Positions 11,964-23,718 of a stretch of DNA of 64,000 nt are shown one piece after another. The notes beneath the pieces were generated by a model. That model saw nothing but the letters and a program-made list of their open reading frames with translations. It did not search any database and was not told the DNA's origin. The position numbers were made by a program, and so were the translations under genes. Each line of letters starts with the position of its first letter. Positions within the stretch are counted from its first letter, which is position 1. Location of the stretch: the NCBI GenBank assembly GCA_949592205.1, contig CATIUR010000002.1:4310501-4374500 (forward strand). Direction: 5' to 3'. This DNA comes from Helichrysum umbraculigerum (Eukaryota; Streptophyta; Magnoliopsida; Asterales; Asteraceae).

Positions 11964-12040
11964 CAGGGCCGGTGAATGAATTTGGGAGGCCCCGAGCGAT
12001 ATAAAAAAAGAGGCCCCGAATCGACAAAAACATAATCAAA
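11964..12040. mobile_element. Truncated end of a CAGGGCCGG-type hAT element
   Basis: CAGGGCCGGTGAATG followed by GGAGGCCCCGAGCG and a second GAGGCCCCGAATCG resembles one terminus of the family found at 4947. The opposite end is not found before the Helitron termini at 12371, so this copy is probably truncated. Confidence 0.45.
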
Positions 12041-12370
12041 CATATATATAGAAAAATGCACTAATATTACGAAAATTATATAAAGTTACAAAAATACGAA
12101 GTCATAATCTAACGATTCGGAAAAACTTACAATTTTCACTCTTCTCGAAAAAGAGCTATTCTCCGAGCATTCTTCGAAGTAAAAGTGTTGATTAAACCTT
12201 TATAATCAATACTCTATAATAGATCATTCTCAATTGCTATCATTGCCAATCTGTTAAGCCTCTCTTGTGACATTGTAGAACGTAAATATGACTTAAACAA
12301 CTTAAGTTTCAAAAATCGGTTAGCTTACGATAGGTTAGAATACATAACCTATCTTTCTTTTTATTATATA

Positions 12371-12866
12371 ACTAGATTATAAACCCGTGTATACACACGG
12401 ACTATGTTAAAAAAAATTTAAAGTTAAATATACATAACATTTATCGTTGTAAATATGTAAATGCTAGTATTTAAAAAAACATTTGTAATCTATGTGTTAA
12501 ACTATTTAATTGTAAACCCGTGCATCTAATCGTAATCATAAATACCAATCTTATCTCATATTTTACTAAAATTAAAATGAGAATAGTAAAACAGCTAATG
12601 TTAGTTTCGGATGTACAATATAAACATTTTGCTATAATGTTTTGAAATTTGTTAAAAGAATTTGCAAGTTTATATCGCAACATAATTGAAATAGTTAAAT
12701 AACATAGAAAATCAAAATTTAAACCCGTATATACTCACGTGCTATGTAAAGTAACTTATTCCAAAGAGCTTATTGAATGAGAATATAATAAAAACGTTTG
12801 AAACAAATGAAAGTTAGATGCCTTAATTTTAATAAAATACTAGTTTACAACCCGCAAATTTGCAGG
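12371..12866 (-). mobile_element. Cluster of Helitron 3' termini
   Basis: Four plus-strand sites look like Helitron 3' ends read backwards. They are ACTAG plus hairpin CCCGTGTATACACACGG (12371-12400), a weaker AAACCCGTGCATC (about 12508), AAACCCGTATATACTCACG (about 12721), and ACTAG plus CCCGCAAATTTGCAGG (12839-12866). All face the same way. They are best explained as successive Helitrons inserted at or near each other's 3' ends. Confidence 0.5.
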
Positions 12867-13479
12867 ACTCTTCGATGTTTTACTGTAGTAAGCGTGTTTT
12901 AATAAAAAGTTATGCACACTTTAATTAGTGTTAAGCGGTAGTAAGGGAAAAATGTAAATACGTGTATAATTAAATGGGTTTAAGTTGGAGAAAACTCTTT
13001 TTTTTTTCCACTTGTTTTAATCACAAACACCTACCTTTGACAATATGTGTAATGCGTTTTTAGCATGATTGATGGTTTTCTTGCAACTAAAAACACAAGT
13101 AGAATAGTTCAATAAGAAAATCACTCTAATTACCTGGACTCTATTGAGAATCACCTGTTAAAGTTTGATAATTGATGTACTTTATAACAAAATGATCATA
13201 AACACATGATCATTACCACATACCCAATAAATTATCATTAATAATTATTATAGTACCCAGAAAGTAGTAACCGATGGTACAAAAAGTATCAACCGATAAT
13301 AATACTATATAAGTTGAATCAATATTTATTTTCATTTACTAAATTATTTTCAAGGAACAATAACATACCAACAATGGACCTAATTGCAGCAAATGTGATT
13401 ATGCAAACTGGTAGAAGTCACAATTTTCATATATGGTACTTGCTAAAATTTCTTCTTGTCATCGAGTAGAAGTGAACCA

Positions 13480-16400
13480 TAAAACACCACTTGTCATCAA
13501 ATCAAGCAACGAATCCAATTTCGGTGCATCAATCCCCAAGGATTCACTTCAAACTGGTAACTTCAAGCAAACTTGCAAATAGTTCAGCAATATATTTTTT
13601 AGATAATCAGATGAAGATGGTTATAGAAAACATATTAATACACCATAGCAATGGCAATCTTCCTCAGACATTAAACTGCACAATTATAACGCTTTGTCTC
13701 ATCTTGTCAATACAACGTAAAGCAACTATACAAACTTAATAATTAAGATGCATAAATTGGAATAATAAATACTTACATTTAAATCTGGATGCATAAACTC
13801 CTGAATTTTAGCAATTGAACAATTTATCTTTAATCATAAACTATATTAATGATTAATGATATCAAATGCAAGAAGTGGGCTGCCAAATATAAAAGCTAGA
13901 TAAGGTCATTCGTCACTTTTAGTCGAAGGTTGTCAACTAACAGTAGCTCAAAGACACGACTCAAACTATGTAAAATGAATTTTACAACTCTTCTAAAGAG
14001 AAACATCAAAAGTCTGAGCTAGTATGTGAAGATTGAACACTTCACAAAAGTTGACAACCTAAATTTTATTACAAAAAAAATTTAACTTCTGGAAAAATAA
14101 TTTTTCAGGTCAACTCAACCTGACCCAGTTCGACATAACCAAAAATCATGGCCCAAACCTTTTCTCACTCCTAACCTGCCCATTTTGACACTACAATATA
14201 AACACAAGTTTAATTACGCATGTAGATACGGACATATTGGTGCAGTTTGTGTACTCTAATAGAATCTAAAACTTACACACCCTTTTGCATTGCCTTCATT
14301 GCTTGAGCTCAAGTTCTCAAGGCATCAAGCCATCAACCATCTCTCTGTTTGCTTTTGCACCTTCAAGCATTATCATAAGGTAAGGTCTCATTGCCAATAT
14401 AGTTGAAGTTTCGATAATAATAATAAAAATAACTCGAATTGACCAAACCACATGTAGGTGGATCAAGATTGCCACATCTAACTAAAACTAATAGAGTACT
14501 AAAGGTCTTATTTACAAAAATAACATTTAAACTCCTGAAGCTTATTATACAACAATGTAATAGTCAAAATTAGAAAGAATGTCGAAATATCACCATCTGA
14601 TGAACCGCAATAATTAAAGAAACAATATAAAGGTCATCGAAAACTATAAATTAATATAAAAAACTCATTCTATGGACCAGACTTTTGCACCCCTAATTGT
14701 ATTAATTGAGTATGTCATCATTTGAATATTAAAACTACCCTTGCATAAAACTTGATCAACCTGATCACTGAGTGAGTGAGTGAGTGGTGCAAACTTTGGA
14801 GTATCTTAGACTCCCAAGTCTTCTTGCATTAGAATACATGAAACTTATATAAACAAAACTTCTTATTAAGAATTTTATAAACTAAAGTTTAATATTCTAC
14901 GTAAACCAATACACAATGCTCTTAGGATTTTTGCAGGGTCAAAGCAAATGTAGTCAATTGTAAACACACTTCAATTAACTTAGTTTAATAATGAACTCGA
15001 AACCACATGTTCTTAGGCAAATGCAGTCAACTTACTGATGTGTCTTCAAGTTGATTCACTACTTCAAGATTTATCCAAGTAACTTACTGATGTGTCTCCA
15101 AAATGATTCTCAGCACACATTCAGGGTCGAAGCAAATGGAGAATGAATTAGCAAAAAGTCTGCTACCGGCCAGAATGCTAGGAATAAATGAGTTATTCGT
15201 GTCAAGCCCAACAGCAGGTTGCGGGCTGCACCATCTAAAAATAGCCACTTTGAATCATTCCATAGCTGCAAAAAAAATACATCACAATTATAATTAGTAC
15301 ATAGAGCAAAAAGAAAATTTAATCTGTTCAAACGGCCACAGGTTTAATTTAAAGGTCATTGAAGACACATTCGAAAAGTGGGAACGATTTCTATATATAG
15401 CACGAGTCCTAAAGAAAAACCACATATGAAAAGGTTTGATGAAAAACATTATCAAATGATTTGAGAATAGCTATAACTATTATGCATTAAAGAAATTTTA
15501 ACTTACAATTATTATGTGTACTCATCCCATTTTTTCAAGCATGACAATGATCACAAAACAAAATGCCATTCACCACCAGTTTTGACCAATTTATTACCGA
15601 AGTGTGAAACTGCTTTTAGTTTGACCCAATGTAACCCTCTACTTAATTACCAAACCTACTCCAATTTTTAAACACCAAAATATTTTAGAACAACAGTAGC
15701 CATATATAATAGAAATGATACCCAAATAAATCCAATATGACAAAGCAGTGACATCAATTTTAATTCCAAAAAGTCAACAACCCTGAACCTGATATACATA
15801 AACATCTTTTGTTTTTGTGTTTCACCAAGTTCCAATATATTACCACCAATAATAAACCTCTAATCCAGTAGCATACATCATGTCTCAGAAATCATATGCA
15901 CCAAAATGCAAACCTCATATTCCTAATCACCATGTCAAATTTTAAGTTTTCAACAACTACACCTTTACTTCTTCCCACTATGCAAACTGTTCCATCGAAT
16001 TCCAAATCATTGTAACCATAATAGATCATTTAAGTAACCAAATTGACAACGACAACAAACTCTAATTCTATGACTGATGGATTCAAACATACACAAGGTG
16101 CATGTAAAGGAAACTATAAACAACAATATTGGATCGGCCAACCCACCCATCTTGCCACCTCTAGAAAAAGGAATCTATAAACAATACTTAACTATATTAG
16201 TCACTCACCAAGGTACATTTAAACTCATAAGTAGCACCCTTACCTTTGCATAGAAGAAGCCAGCCACATCAACACTACTTTTGTATCATTTGACAGAGTT
16301 CGTGGCATAAAGAGAACATAATGAGGATAAGCTATGGTACTCTTTTTTAGCCAATTTATATATGAATATATTTAACCTGACCAAAATCAAACCCAGTTTC

Positions 16401-17210
16401 TCAATTCATAAAAGAAAAAAATAACAAATGAGGAAGAATAAGTTTAGAACAAAGAGAGATATATGAAACGTACTTCTATCGATCATGGTTTCGATCACCA
16501 TATTCATCTCTAAAGCATCCATCTTTCTTCAGGAATCCTTATATAAAAAATTGGGATTCAAAAGCCAGGTTTTAATAAGACAATTCAATGCTACTTTTAT
16601 TAGAGGTGAAATAAAACAGCATTAAGCAAAACCCATTACAAAGCACAAACTCCTTATAATCTACCTTCTCTTTGCATATGCAAATTGGCCATGCAAGTAG
16701 CCATTTCATATAATAAAATTCTACATCCATATAATAGGGAAAAGGTTGATAAGATGTAATCATGATGACTCTTTACATAAGGCAGGAAAATGTTGCACAC
16801 ACAATTTCATCACACAAAATCAAATTCAGGGACTCAAAAGCCAAACCAGTACAGAAAGCTATACATTCTATGTTGGTGGCAGTCAACTTCTTTTTAATCC
16901 ATTCAATTCTAGTACTCCTTAAGTACATATAAACATTCGTTATATTTCCAGATCATTTAATACGTTTGATAAACAACTGGTAACCACTTACAGTAAAATG
17001 TTTATATAAGAAAACTCTCATTTACCTAACCACAAAAGAAGAACACATAAAGCATACACCAGTTGATTTGTTTAAGCAACTGAAAAATCAATGATTTATC
17101 AGTATTATTGTAACTATAAGCTAATGTACTATTCAGTGACATTATTATTCATAGGCCATCAAAAAGCAATTACGAGTTAAATTATATAAGAACATTAAGG
17201 ACAAAAATGT
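13480..17210. other. Left half of the second Helitron: no supported gene
   Basis: Short ORFs on both strands (for example 13491-13739, 15110-15331, 16572-16763) show no recognisable domain. Weak splice-like motifs are scattered. A GAGT microsatellite lies near 14770-14786, and a short two-copy ACTTACTGATGTGTCT repeat at about 15031 and 15082. Some of this is probably captured intron and exon sequence, but I cannot assign it. Confidence 0.4.
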
Positions 17211-17218
17211 TTATTACC

Positions 17219-17325
17219 TTAATAGCATCATCAGCAACCTTTCAGGCCACAATTGTAACTTCAACAGCACCTGTATGCCCAACCATGTCATCATTTGGTA
17301 TATTACCTTGTCCCTAATAGCACAT
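17219..17325 (-). pseudogene. Captured exon of an unidentified gene (GNIPNDDMVGHTGAVEVT)
   Basis: After an acceptor (GTGCTATTAG) the minus strand reads GNIPNDDMVGHTGAVEVTIV, a stop, then KVADDAIK before a GTAATA donor. It is conservative protein-like sequence bounded by plausible splice sites, interrupted by one TGA. It is the downstream neighbour of the exon at 17400. I do not recognise the family. Confidence 0.4.
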
Positions 17326-17399
17326 GAAAACAGTAATCCATGCATGATTGAGATCCAATTCATTCTAACCAGATTATTTAAGGGGCATAATGAGTTACC

Positions 17400-17530
17400 T
17401 GGTCAAATTTGCCACTATTCATGGCATCACGGGCTTTGTCAACGATCTAAAGTGCCTTCATATTTGGTTTGACTAAGGATGGCATCACAGGCTTTCTTAA
17501 TATAAGCCTCGTAATCTCTTCTCTCTTCTC
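17400..17530 (-). pseudogene. Captured exon of the same unidentified gene, internally duplicated
   Basis: The minus strand reads IVDKARDAMNSGKFDQ up to a GTAACT donor. About 57 bases upstream a similar KKACDAILSQTKYEG segment is read in a different frame. The shared AAAGCC(T/C)GTGATGCCAT indicates a short local duplication. A stop separates the two. The family is not recognised. Confidence 0.4.
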
Positions 17531-18289
17531 TTTACTTCAGCTTACGAAATACTATACATATAACAACTTTAACCGATTTAAAAAGATGGTTAATTCGAAG
17601 TTTTTTACATTACGGGTTAATTAAAAAGAGTCAACTCCAAAAGAAACGGGTCAAAGTCATCTGACATTTATACACATGAATATTTTTGCTACTGTAATAA
17701 TGGGAATTAAGTGTTTTGGTAAATCAATAAATTCAAATTACAAGGACCTATTTCACATAGTAATGGAGCCCAAGGCTTTTCAATAAACTTACATGTACGT
17801 ACATCTTCGATCCTATAAACGTTGTCAGTTGCCCAAAAGTAAGTGCTATGTTTGCAACTAAAAAAGTAATTAAAACTCACCTAAACCAAGTAACTCGATT
17901 ATAAATTATGGATGCTACATTCCAGATTTTAAAGAAGCACTATCAATACTTCATGGTTTGGTACTTACAAAGGATCTTTCATTGTTGAGCAACAACATTA
18001 TCTTGGGACTGTCGTGTAAGAAAACTTTCTCATGATGTCCTTGGAGGTTCCATCAATTAGACTGAATAATCCATACCTGAAAACATTGACATATTCATTA
18101 TTATCTCTATCTCATCACACATGTTCATAAGGAAATAGCATTAAACAAAAACCGCCATAAGGAAATTTGTTCTAGACCTAAACTTACAAATCAAAATGCA
18201 AACTTTCCATTGTAGGTGTAGAAACCTTCACAAAAATTATTTGCATTACAATTTTTGTAGAAATTATTTCCATCTAAAATTAACACTGC

Positions 18290-19830
18290 TAACAAAGTTA
18301 AAATTATTTGCAGTACAATTTTTGTATAAATTATAAGATAAAAATACATTTCGCATTTTGATGACCTGCCATATCTGTAAATAGACTCCTCTTTGTTGCT
18401 TCATTTACTGAATACATTTTAGATGTATGTAACCGTATTCGACCCATACAGATTAATGGTGTAAATTTGGGTTATGCTTACTTTTGTTGTAGGAAACATA
18501 AAAATATGGTCCGTATACCTGCTAAGTTGTAGCGAGTGCGACCTCCAAAATTAAAGCTACTGGCAATCTGAGATTAACGCAGCAGAGCGTGTGTGTATAA
18601 TAGTGTTCCTTTCAAGCTTATTTATATTAAGTTAACGCATCTCCAAGTAGGGAACACCTGAAAGTTTGAGAAAGTATGTTGTGACATTTGTGAAGCTTAT
18701 ACTATTTGCAGCCTAGCAATTCAGACAACTATCATCATCATGCTTTTTGGCCAAAACATGGTAGTATTCCTCTCTTAGGTTTAAGAGGCCGTTAGTGTAT
18801 TAATTATTATCAAATGAATAAGGCAGTAACTTTTATATCTCTCGAATGTATTCATATACAGAACAACAATGTTCTATTTTTCTGACCTTTTACCCAGCTC
18901 ACCCATTTTGGCCACTTCTACATTCTTAAGTTGAACCTCACAATTTAAAAAAAAACACCGACAAGCTTTAAAGGCAGCTGTATGTATCAAAATTTAACCT
19001 TGGGATAATTTCAGCACTTTTAAATCATTCCCCTAATAGCTAAATATGTTCAGCTAACCCAGTTGAGATAAAACACAAAGAAATTAAAACATTCAAAAAT
19101 GTTTAGGGGAATAATTCATAAATGCGCCAAAGTTGCCAATTCTGATTTATGCAATCAACACAACAGATACATAAAACTAATAACGTGTTTAAGAGATTAC
19201 CTCTTATTCTGCTAGCAAAGGCTCTCAATTTCTTGCACCTCCGACTCAACAACATAAGCAGAGGTTTTGAGGGCCTGTACTCATGGTAATCTCGGCCGAT
19301 CTTCTGTTTGCACTTGAAAAAAAATCTTGAAATCTGATTTCAAAATATAAATTGATCAAAGTTGCCACGTCTAATTAAAGTAATCAACACCAACAGATAC
19401 ATATAACTCATAACGTGTTTAAAAGTTTACCACTATTCAGAATTGTTGTTGACCGGGACACTGTTATCAAAATATACAGGTGGCATAGTTGCCACTTCTA
19501 ATATATGCAGTCAACACCAACAGATACATAAAACTCATAACGAAGTTGAGGAGTGCAGATAAGAGATGTAATGTACGTCACCTACATAAGAGATGTTATG
19601 TATGTCAGTAACATGTCAAGATACACTTGAAAACAGCAATCACAATTCATTATCTACAGCTGCCAAAAATTAAGATAGATGAATACTTGCAATCCAAAAA
19701 GGTTTAAGGAGCATACCTCATACTCCTGAACACGTTTCCCCTATTCAGTCTTTAAAATCATTTGTAGTACAATTTTTGTATAAATTATAAGATAAAAATA
19801 CAGTTCGCATACTGATGATCTGCCATTTCA
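18290..19830. repeat. Dispersed direct repeats inside the second Helitron
   Basis: An ~80-bp segment (CAATTTTTGTATAAATTATA and flanks) occurs at about 18300-18375 and 19750-19830. An ~65-bp segment with CAACAGATACATA and ACTCATAACG occurs three times, at about 19130-19195, 19362-19430 and 19482-19545. The copies are diverged, so the duplications are old. Confidence 0.7.
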
Positions 19831-20384
19831 AGTTCATCTTTTGTGGAACAGTTGATAAAGCATTCTCAAAATGATACAGATAGCCACACAATATACTGAA
19901 ATTAAGGCATCAAGCAAGCTACAAATAAACCATAAATGAATGTCAACAATAAACAAAAAGATCTATCACAGTCTGAATTCTGGTTGATTGGTAATCAGAG
20001 GTGGTCCAAAATACTATATGTTAATCTAAATCCGATTCAATATTTTAAATTTCATGAAAACATCATTTCAGTTAATTAAACCGGGCTCATAGTTTTTGCC
20101 ACCACAAATGGCAAGACAGAAGATCATATAGCAGTATAGCACAAAAGTTTTGTTACAGTTCGATCATATTCAGAAAGTAGTTAGTGTGACATTTCATCAT
20201 ACACTTGTTGTGCAATAAATCAAATAAATCAATCTTTACAACTATATACACCTCACTGGAAACAAACCCTAACTTCTCCATCACCAAAATCACTTGTTTA
20301 ATTAATCCTATCCAGCCTAATTTCTGAAATCAAACTTAAGTAAATTCAGAAACCTGATTTTTAACGATGAACTTATCAGAATTA

Positions 20385-20780
20385 AACATACAAACCCTAA
20401 ATTCAAAAATCAAAATCAAGCAAAATCGCATACCTGCTTTTGGTGATGATGAATTCGAAATTGATGGAAGCTAGAAAATCATGATCGATGAGAAAGTATT
20501 CAGTCATCATCGATTCATTTGTAGAACGGCATGTCTGATGTTACGTACGTCACGCACTCAACCGGATTCATCGGTAACCCAGCAATAAATATCGTGTATA
20601 GAACAAAATCACGATCATATTGAAACAGATAAACCCTAATTTTAGAATTACTTATCAAGCAAAATCGCAAACCTGGTTTTGAAGATGAAGAAATCGAGAG
20701 TGATGGAAGCAAAGCATGATAATCGATAAGGAAGAACTCACTCAATGAGTATCATATTTAGAACGTCAATTGAAGATGGA
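20385..20780. repeat. Diverged ~240-bp tandem duplication near the Helitron 5' end
   Basis: The stretch beginning AACCCTAAATTC at about 20393 and that beginning AACCCTAATTTTAG at about 20632 share AATCAAGCAAAATCGCA-like, TGATGGAAGC and GATAA/GATGAG blocks in the same order. On the minus strand both read as a short leader-plus-intron start, perhaps a duplicated 5' exon of a captured gene. Confidence 0.6.
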
Positions 20781-21013
20781 GAATTGGAGAGACATGTTGA
20801 AGATGAAGAATCGTTGTTTGATTCTGTACGCACGCAAGGAAAGCCCGCCCAAGGGTTTTCTTAATCTTGATTAAGGGGCAAATTAGTAATTTACAACACA
20901 ATTAAAGGGGAGAATGACATCATGTTTTCATCTAATGGTGGCTTATAATAGGATCAGTGTGTAATTAAGGGGGGAGATCTCTTTCAAGTTTTTCTTATAT
21001 ATATATATAGAGA

Positions 21014-21530
21014 TATAGAGATACATATATTTTGGAAGATTATAAGTTTTTTTAAACAAATGAAAGTTAGATGTTTTTCACGCATATCTTATAAGAGGGT
21101 TCCTCATCCGGAGGTTTTTAATTTTTACAATTTATTTATTAACCATTCAAATGCTCTGATTTCATCAAACTTTCAATTAACCAACTAAATGTATTGATTT
21201 GCCTAAAATCTCTCTTTTGTTTTAAAAAAACCCTTGATAATATCTTTTGAAAAACAATTACCATTTATTTTGTAACCTAATACAAATTCCCAAAAATTAA
21301 TACCTAAAAAGCTTAATAATAATAATCAAATAAACGAATTTTGGTCTAAAAAAGCATAATAATAATCGAATAACGTATTTTTGTCTCAAAATCAATCGCT
21401 TATATCCATTCGATTTATATATACTTAATTAATTAATAAAAAAGATATGATGATAAATAAATAAAAAATACTTATGTATCGCATAGAAGGACCATAAAAT
21501 AGGAAAATAGGACATATGAATGATCAATTG
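21014..21530. other. AT-rich spacer between Helitron and LARD
   Basis: No gene is seen. The 20-mer AAACAAATGAAAGTTAGATG at 21054-21073 is an exact copy of 12801-12820 on the far side of the second Helitron. Confidence 0.5.
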
Positions 21531-23718
21531 TATAACACCCCTCATTTAATCTCATTTAAATATAGTAATTCGGAAGCGTAAGTCCAAATAGCTAGTAATA
21601 ATTTACCTCATTTTTTCAAAATATAAAATTCAACCTTTTCAAAACATAATTTCACAACAGAGGTGTTATATAAAACGTGATAAAACATTATTTTAAACAA
21701 ATCCACTATCAGAGTAACGCTTCACGGTCAAACATTCATTCTAGTCCAACTTCTTGCCCACCCAAATATATCAATAACCTGCAAGAAGTGTTAAGTGGGG
21801 GATTAGCATAAAGCTAAGTGAGTAGATAACTAATCAACAGGCTAACTTAGCTCAACAACTTTGCATACAACAATTAACACATAACCAACAAAGTAGACAA
21901 TACCACCATTTAGCAAAGCAACAGGGCAACTGTTCAACTGGTCAACTTATCATCAAAGCAACTATTCAACAAGCAACGGACTTCATAATGAGGCATCGGT
22001 GGCTCTGGGGATAACCATAATACCCGGGAGGCTCCCCAAGAACACTTACCCAACCATATCCGTATGGCCATAACGGACGAGACCGATAGCTAGTGGTTAT
22101 TCTCAACTAACACAGGAGGTGTGTTAAACCTTGAATAACCGACTAGCCCAACCAACAGTTCAACAACAACTCGTTGACCTCATTAACAACTGATGCCCGA
22201 AGGCCAACAACAAGTCCAGTGATCACATAATCAACAAATCACATATTCATCAGGTCAACGTTATTATATCAACCATATTATTACTAACTATAATAATCAT
22301 CAAGGCAACTACAATAGTAATAATATGTTACTTGTTGTAACCAAACTCGTTACAACCAAGTTATATTGAGGATTAGAGATCCACTCACCGACCACCTCAG
22401 GCATCCACTCAGTAGTCTAATATCACTGAGTCTTCTGCACATCTGAGAATACAACATGATATCACAAGTTAGTTACTTGTCTCAAAATATATATATATAT
22501 ATATATTTATATAACATTATGCCTACATTACAATTAGCATCGTAACAACATGATTCACAATCACCTTTCAATTTATAATTATCATGACCATCTCATCACA
22601 TTAATCCACTTCAATCATCACTAACCAATATAGTTAAACCACAACTAAGGTTATTAACCTCTACCATCAACAATTCACCAAACTTTCAATATTTAAGTCT
22701 AATGAATACTTAACAATTAAGTTCACACAATCATCATCTTTAATCATCAATTAAGTGTTCTTAATCACCAAAATGCTAATTTTATCATATAATTCATTAT
22801 CATCATCAAGTTCATCAATAACCTCAAGAACACTTAATCAAATTCTTTAATTTCAAGTTACAACTAAACTTATAATCATGAATTAGGCACTAACTAACAA
22901 CAATAACATAACAATAGGCTTCAATTCATGATTTACCAACTAACCCATAAACTATCTATATGATCATACATAATTTTTCTTCATTTCTATGTTAGGATAT
23001 AAGTTATAATCCTCATACAAACCTCAACTAGCAATTATATAAGCATAACAAGCTTCAATTTCATATCAATCAAACAACTTTTATCTTAATCATCATCAAT
23101 ATCAAGAACACTCAAACAATTCATAAACCCTAGCTTCATTGATGTTAATCATCATCATTAATAAGCTCAAGTAGCATCATTTTAGCAACCTCAACCCTTG
23201 ATTTCGAATTTAATGTCACTAATTTGCTAAAACCCCAAAACATCATTTCTAGGTTTATAAAATTAGAGAAATAAAACTTACCAAGCAATTAGAAAGGTTG
23301 AAGGATGATTAATCTATGTGTTTGAAGCTTAGATTGGAGCTTGAGAGCTTTGATTTGAAGAGAGGAGGTGAATCCATCTAGGGTTTCATATGTATGTATG
23401 AACGTACGTATGTATGTATTGTGTGGGAATAAAAACCGATTTATTCCATAGATTATAGCATATAAGTGTGTAATTTTCATTCCCCGTGTTTATTATTGTC
23501 TGGAACTTAAAAATCATTTTCGGGGAAATACCATTTTATTTTACCGTCAACTAAATTAATTTAAATCGGTTAATAATTTATTAGTCACAATAAATTATTA
23601 GGCTCTTTTACCCATTTATTTTCAAATAAACTACCGAACCTGTTTTCTGACACATTAAATAATACCTCACAGTCTGAAAATATTAACATACTAACAGACC
23701 CAGAAACAGGGTGTTACA
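21531..23718 (-). repeat. 3' LTR of the LARD (2188 bp)
   Basis: Plus strand runs TATAACACCCC ... GGTGTTACA, so the element-sense LTR starts TGTAACACCC and ends GTGTTATA. It contains a GC-rich conserved block (about 21984-22110) and an AT microsatellite at 22485-22506. A short sequence CACTTCTTGCAGG on the element strand (about 21780) is conserved in all related LTRs here and resembles a splice acceptor. Confidence 0.92.

Larger units (their letters stand above)
12840..21013 (-). mobile_element. Second probable Helitron, minus orientation (~8.2 kb)
   Basis: On the minus strand the left side ends with the palindrome CCTGCAAATTTGCGGG, a short linker and CTAG (12843-12840), with the host A at 12839. 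The right side provides a TC start, TCTCTATATATATATATAAG, with the T needed on the plus strand at 21014. The interior is a mosaic of short exon-like pieces and local duplications with no Rep/helicase, as expected of a gene-capturing Helitron. The pairing of these two ends is inferred, because several 3' ends are present on the left. Confidence 0.5.

Noticed and set aside
23289..23480. Identical 63-codon ORFs at 23289-23480 and 29257-29448
   Set aside because: They are the same place in the two LTRs. The identity reflects LTR duplication and not gene conservation.
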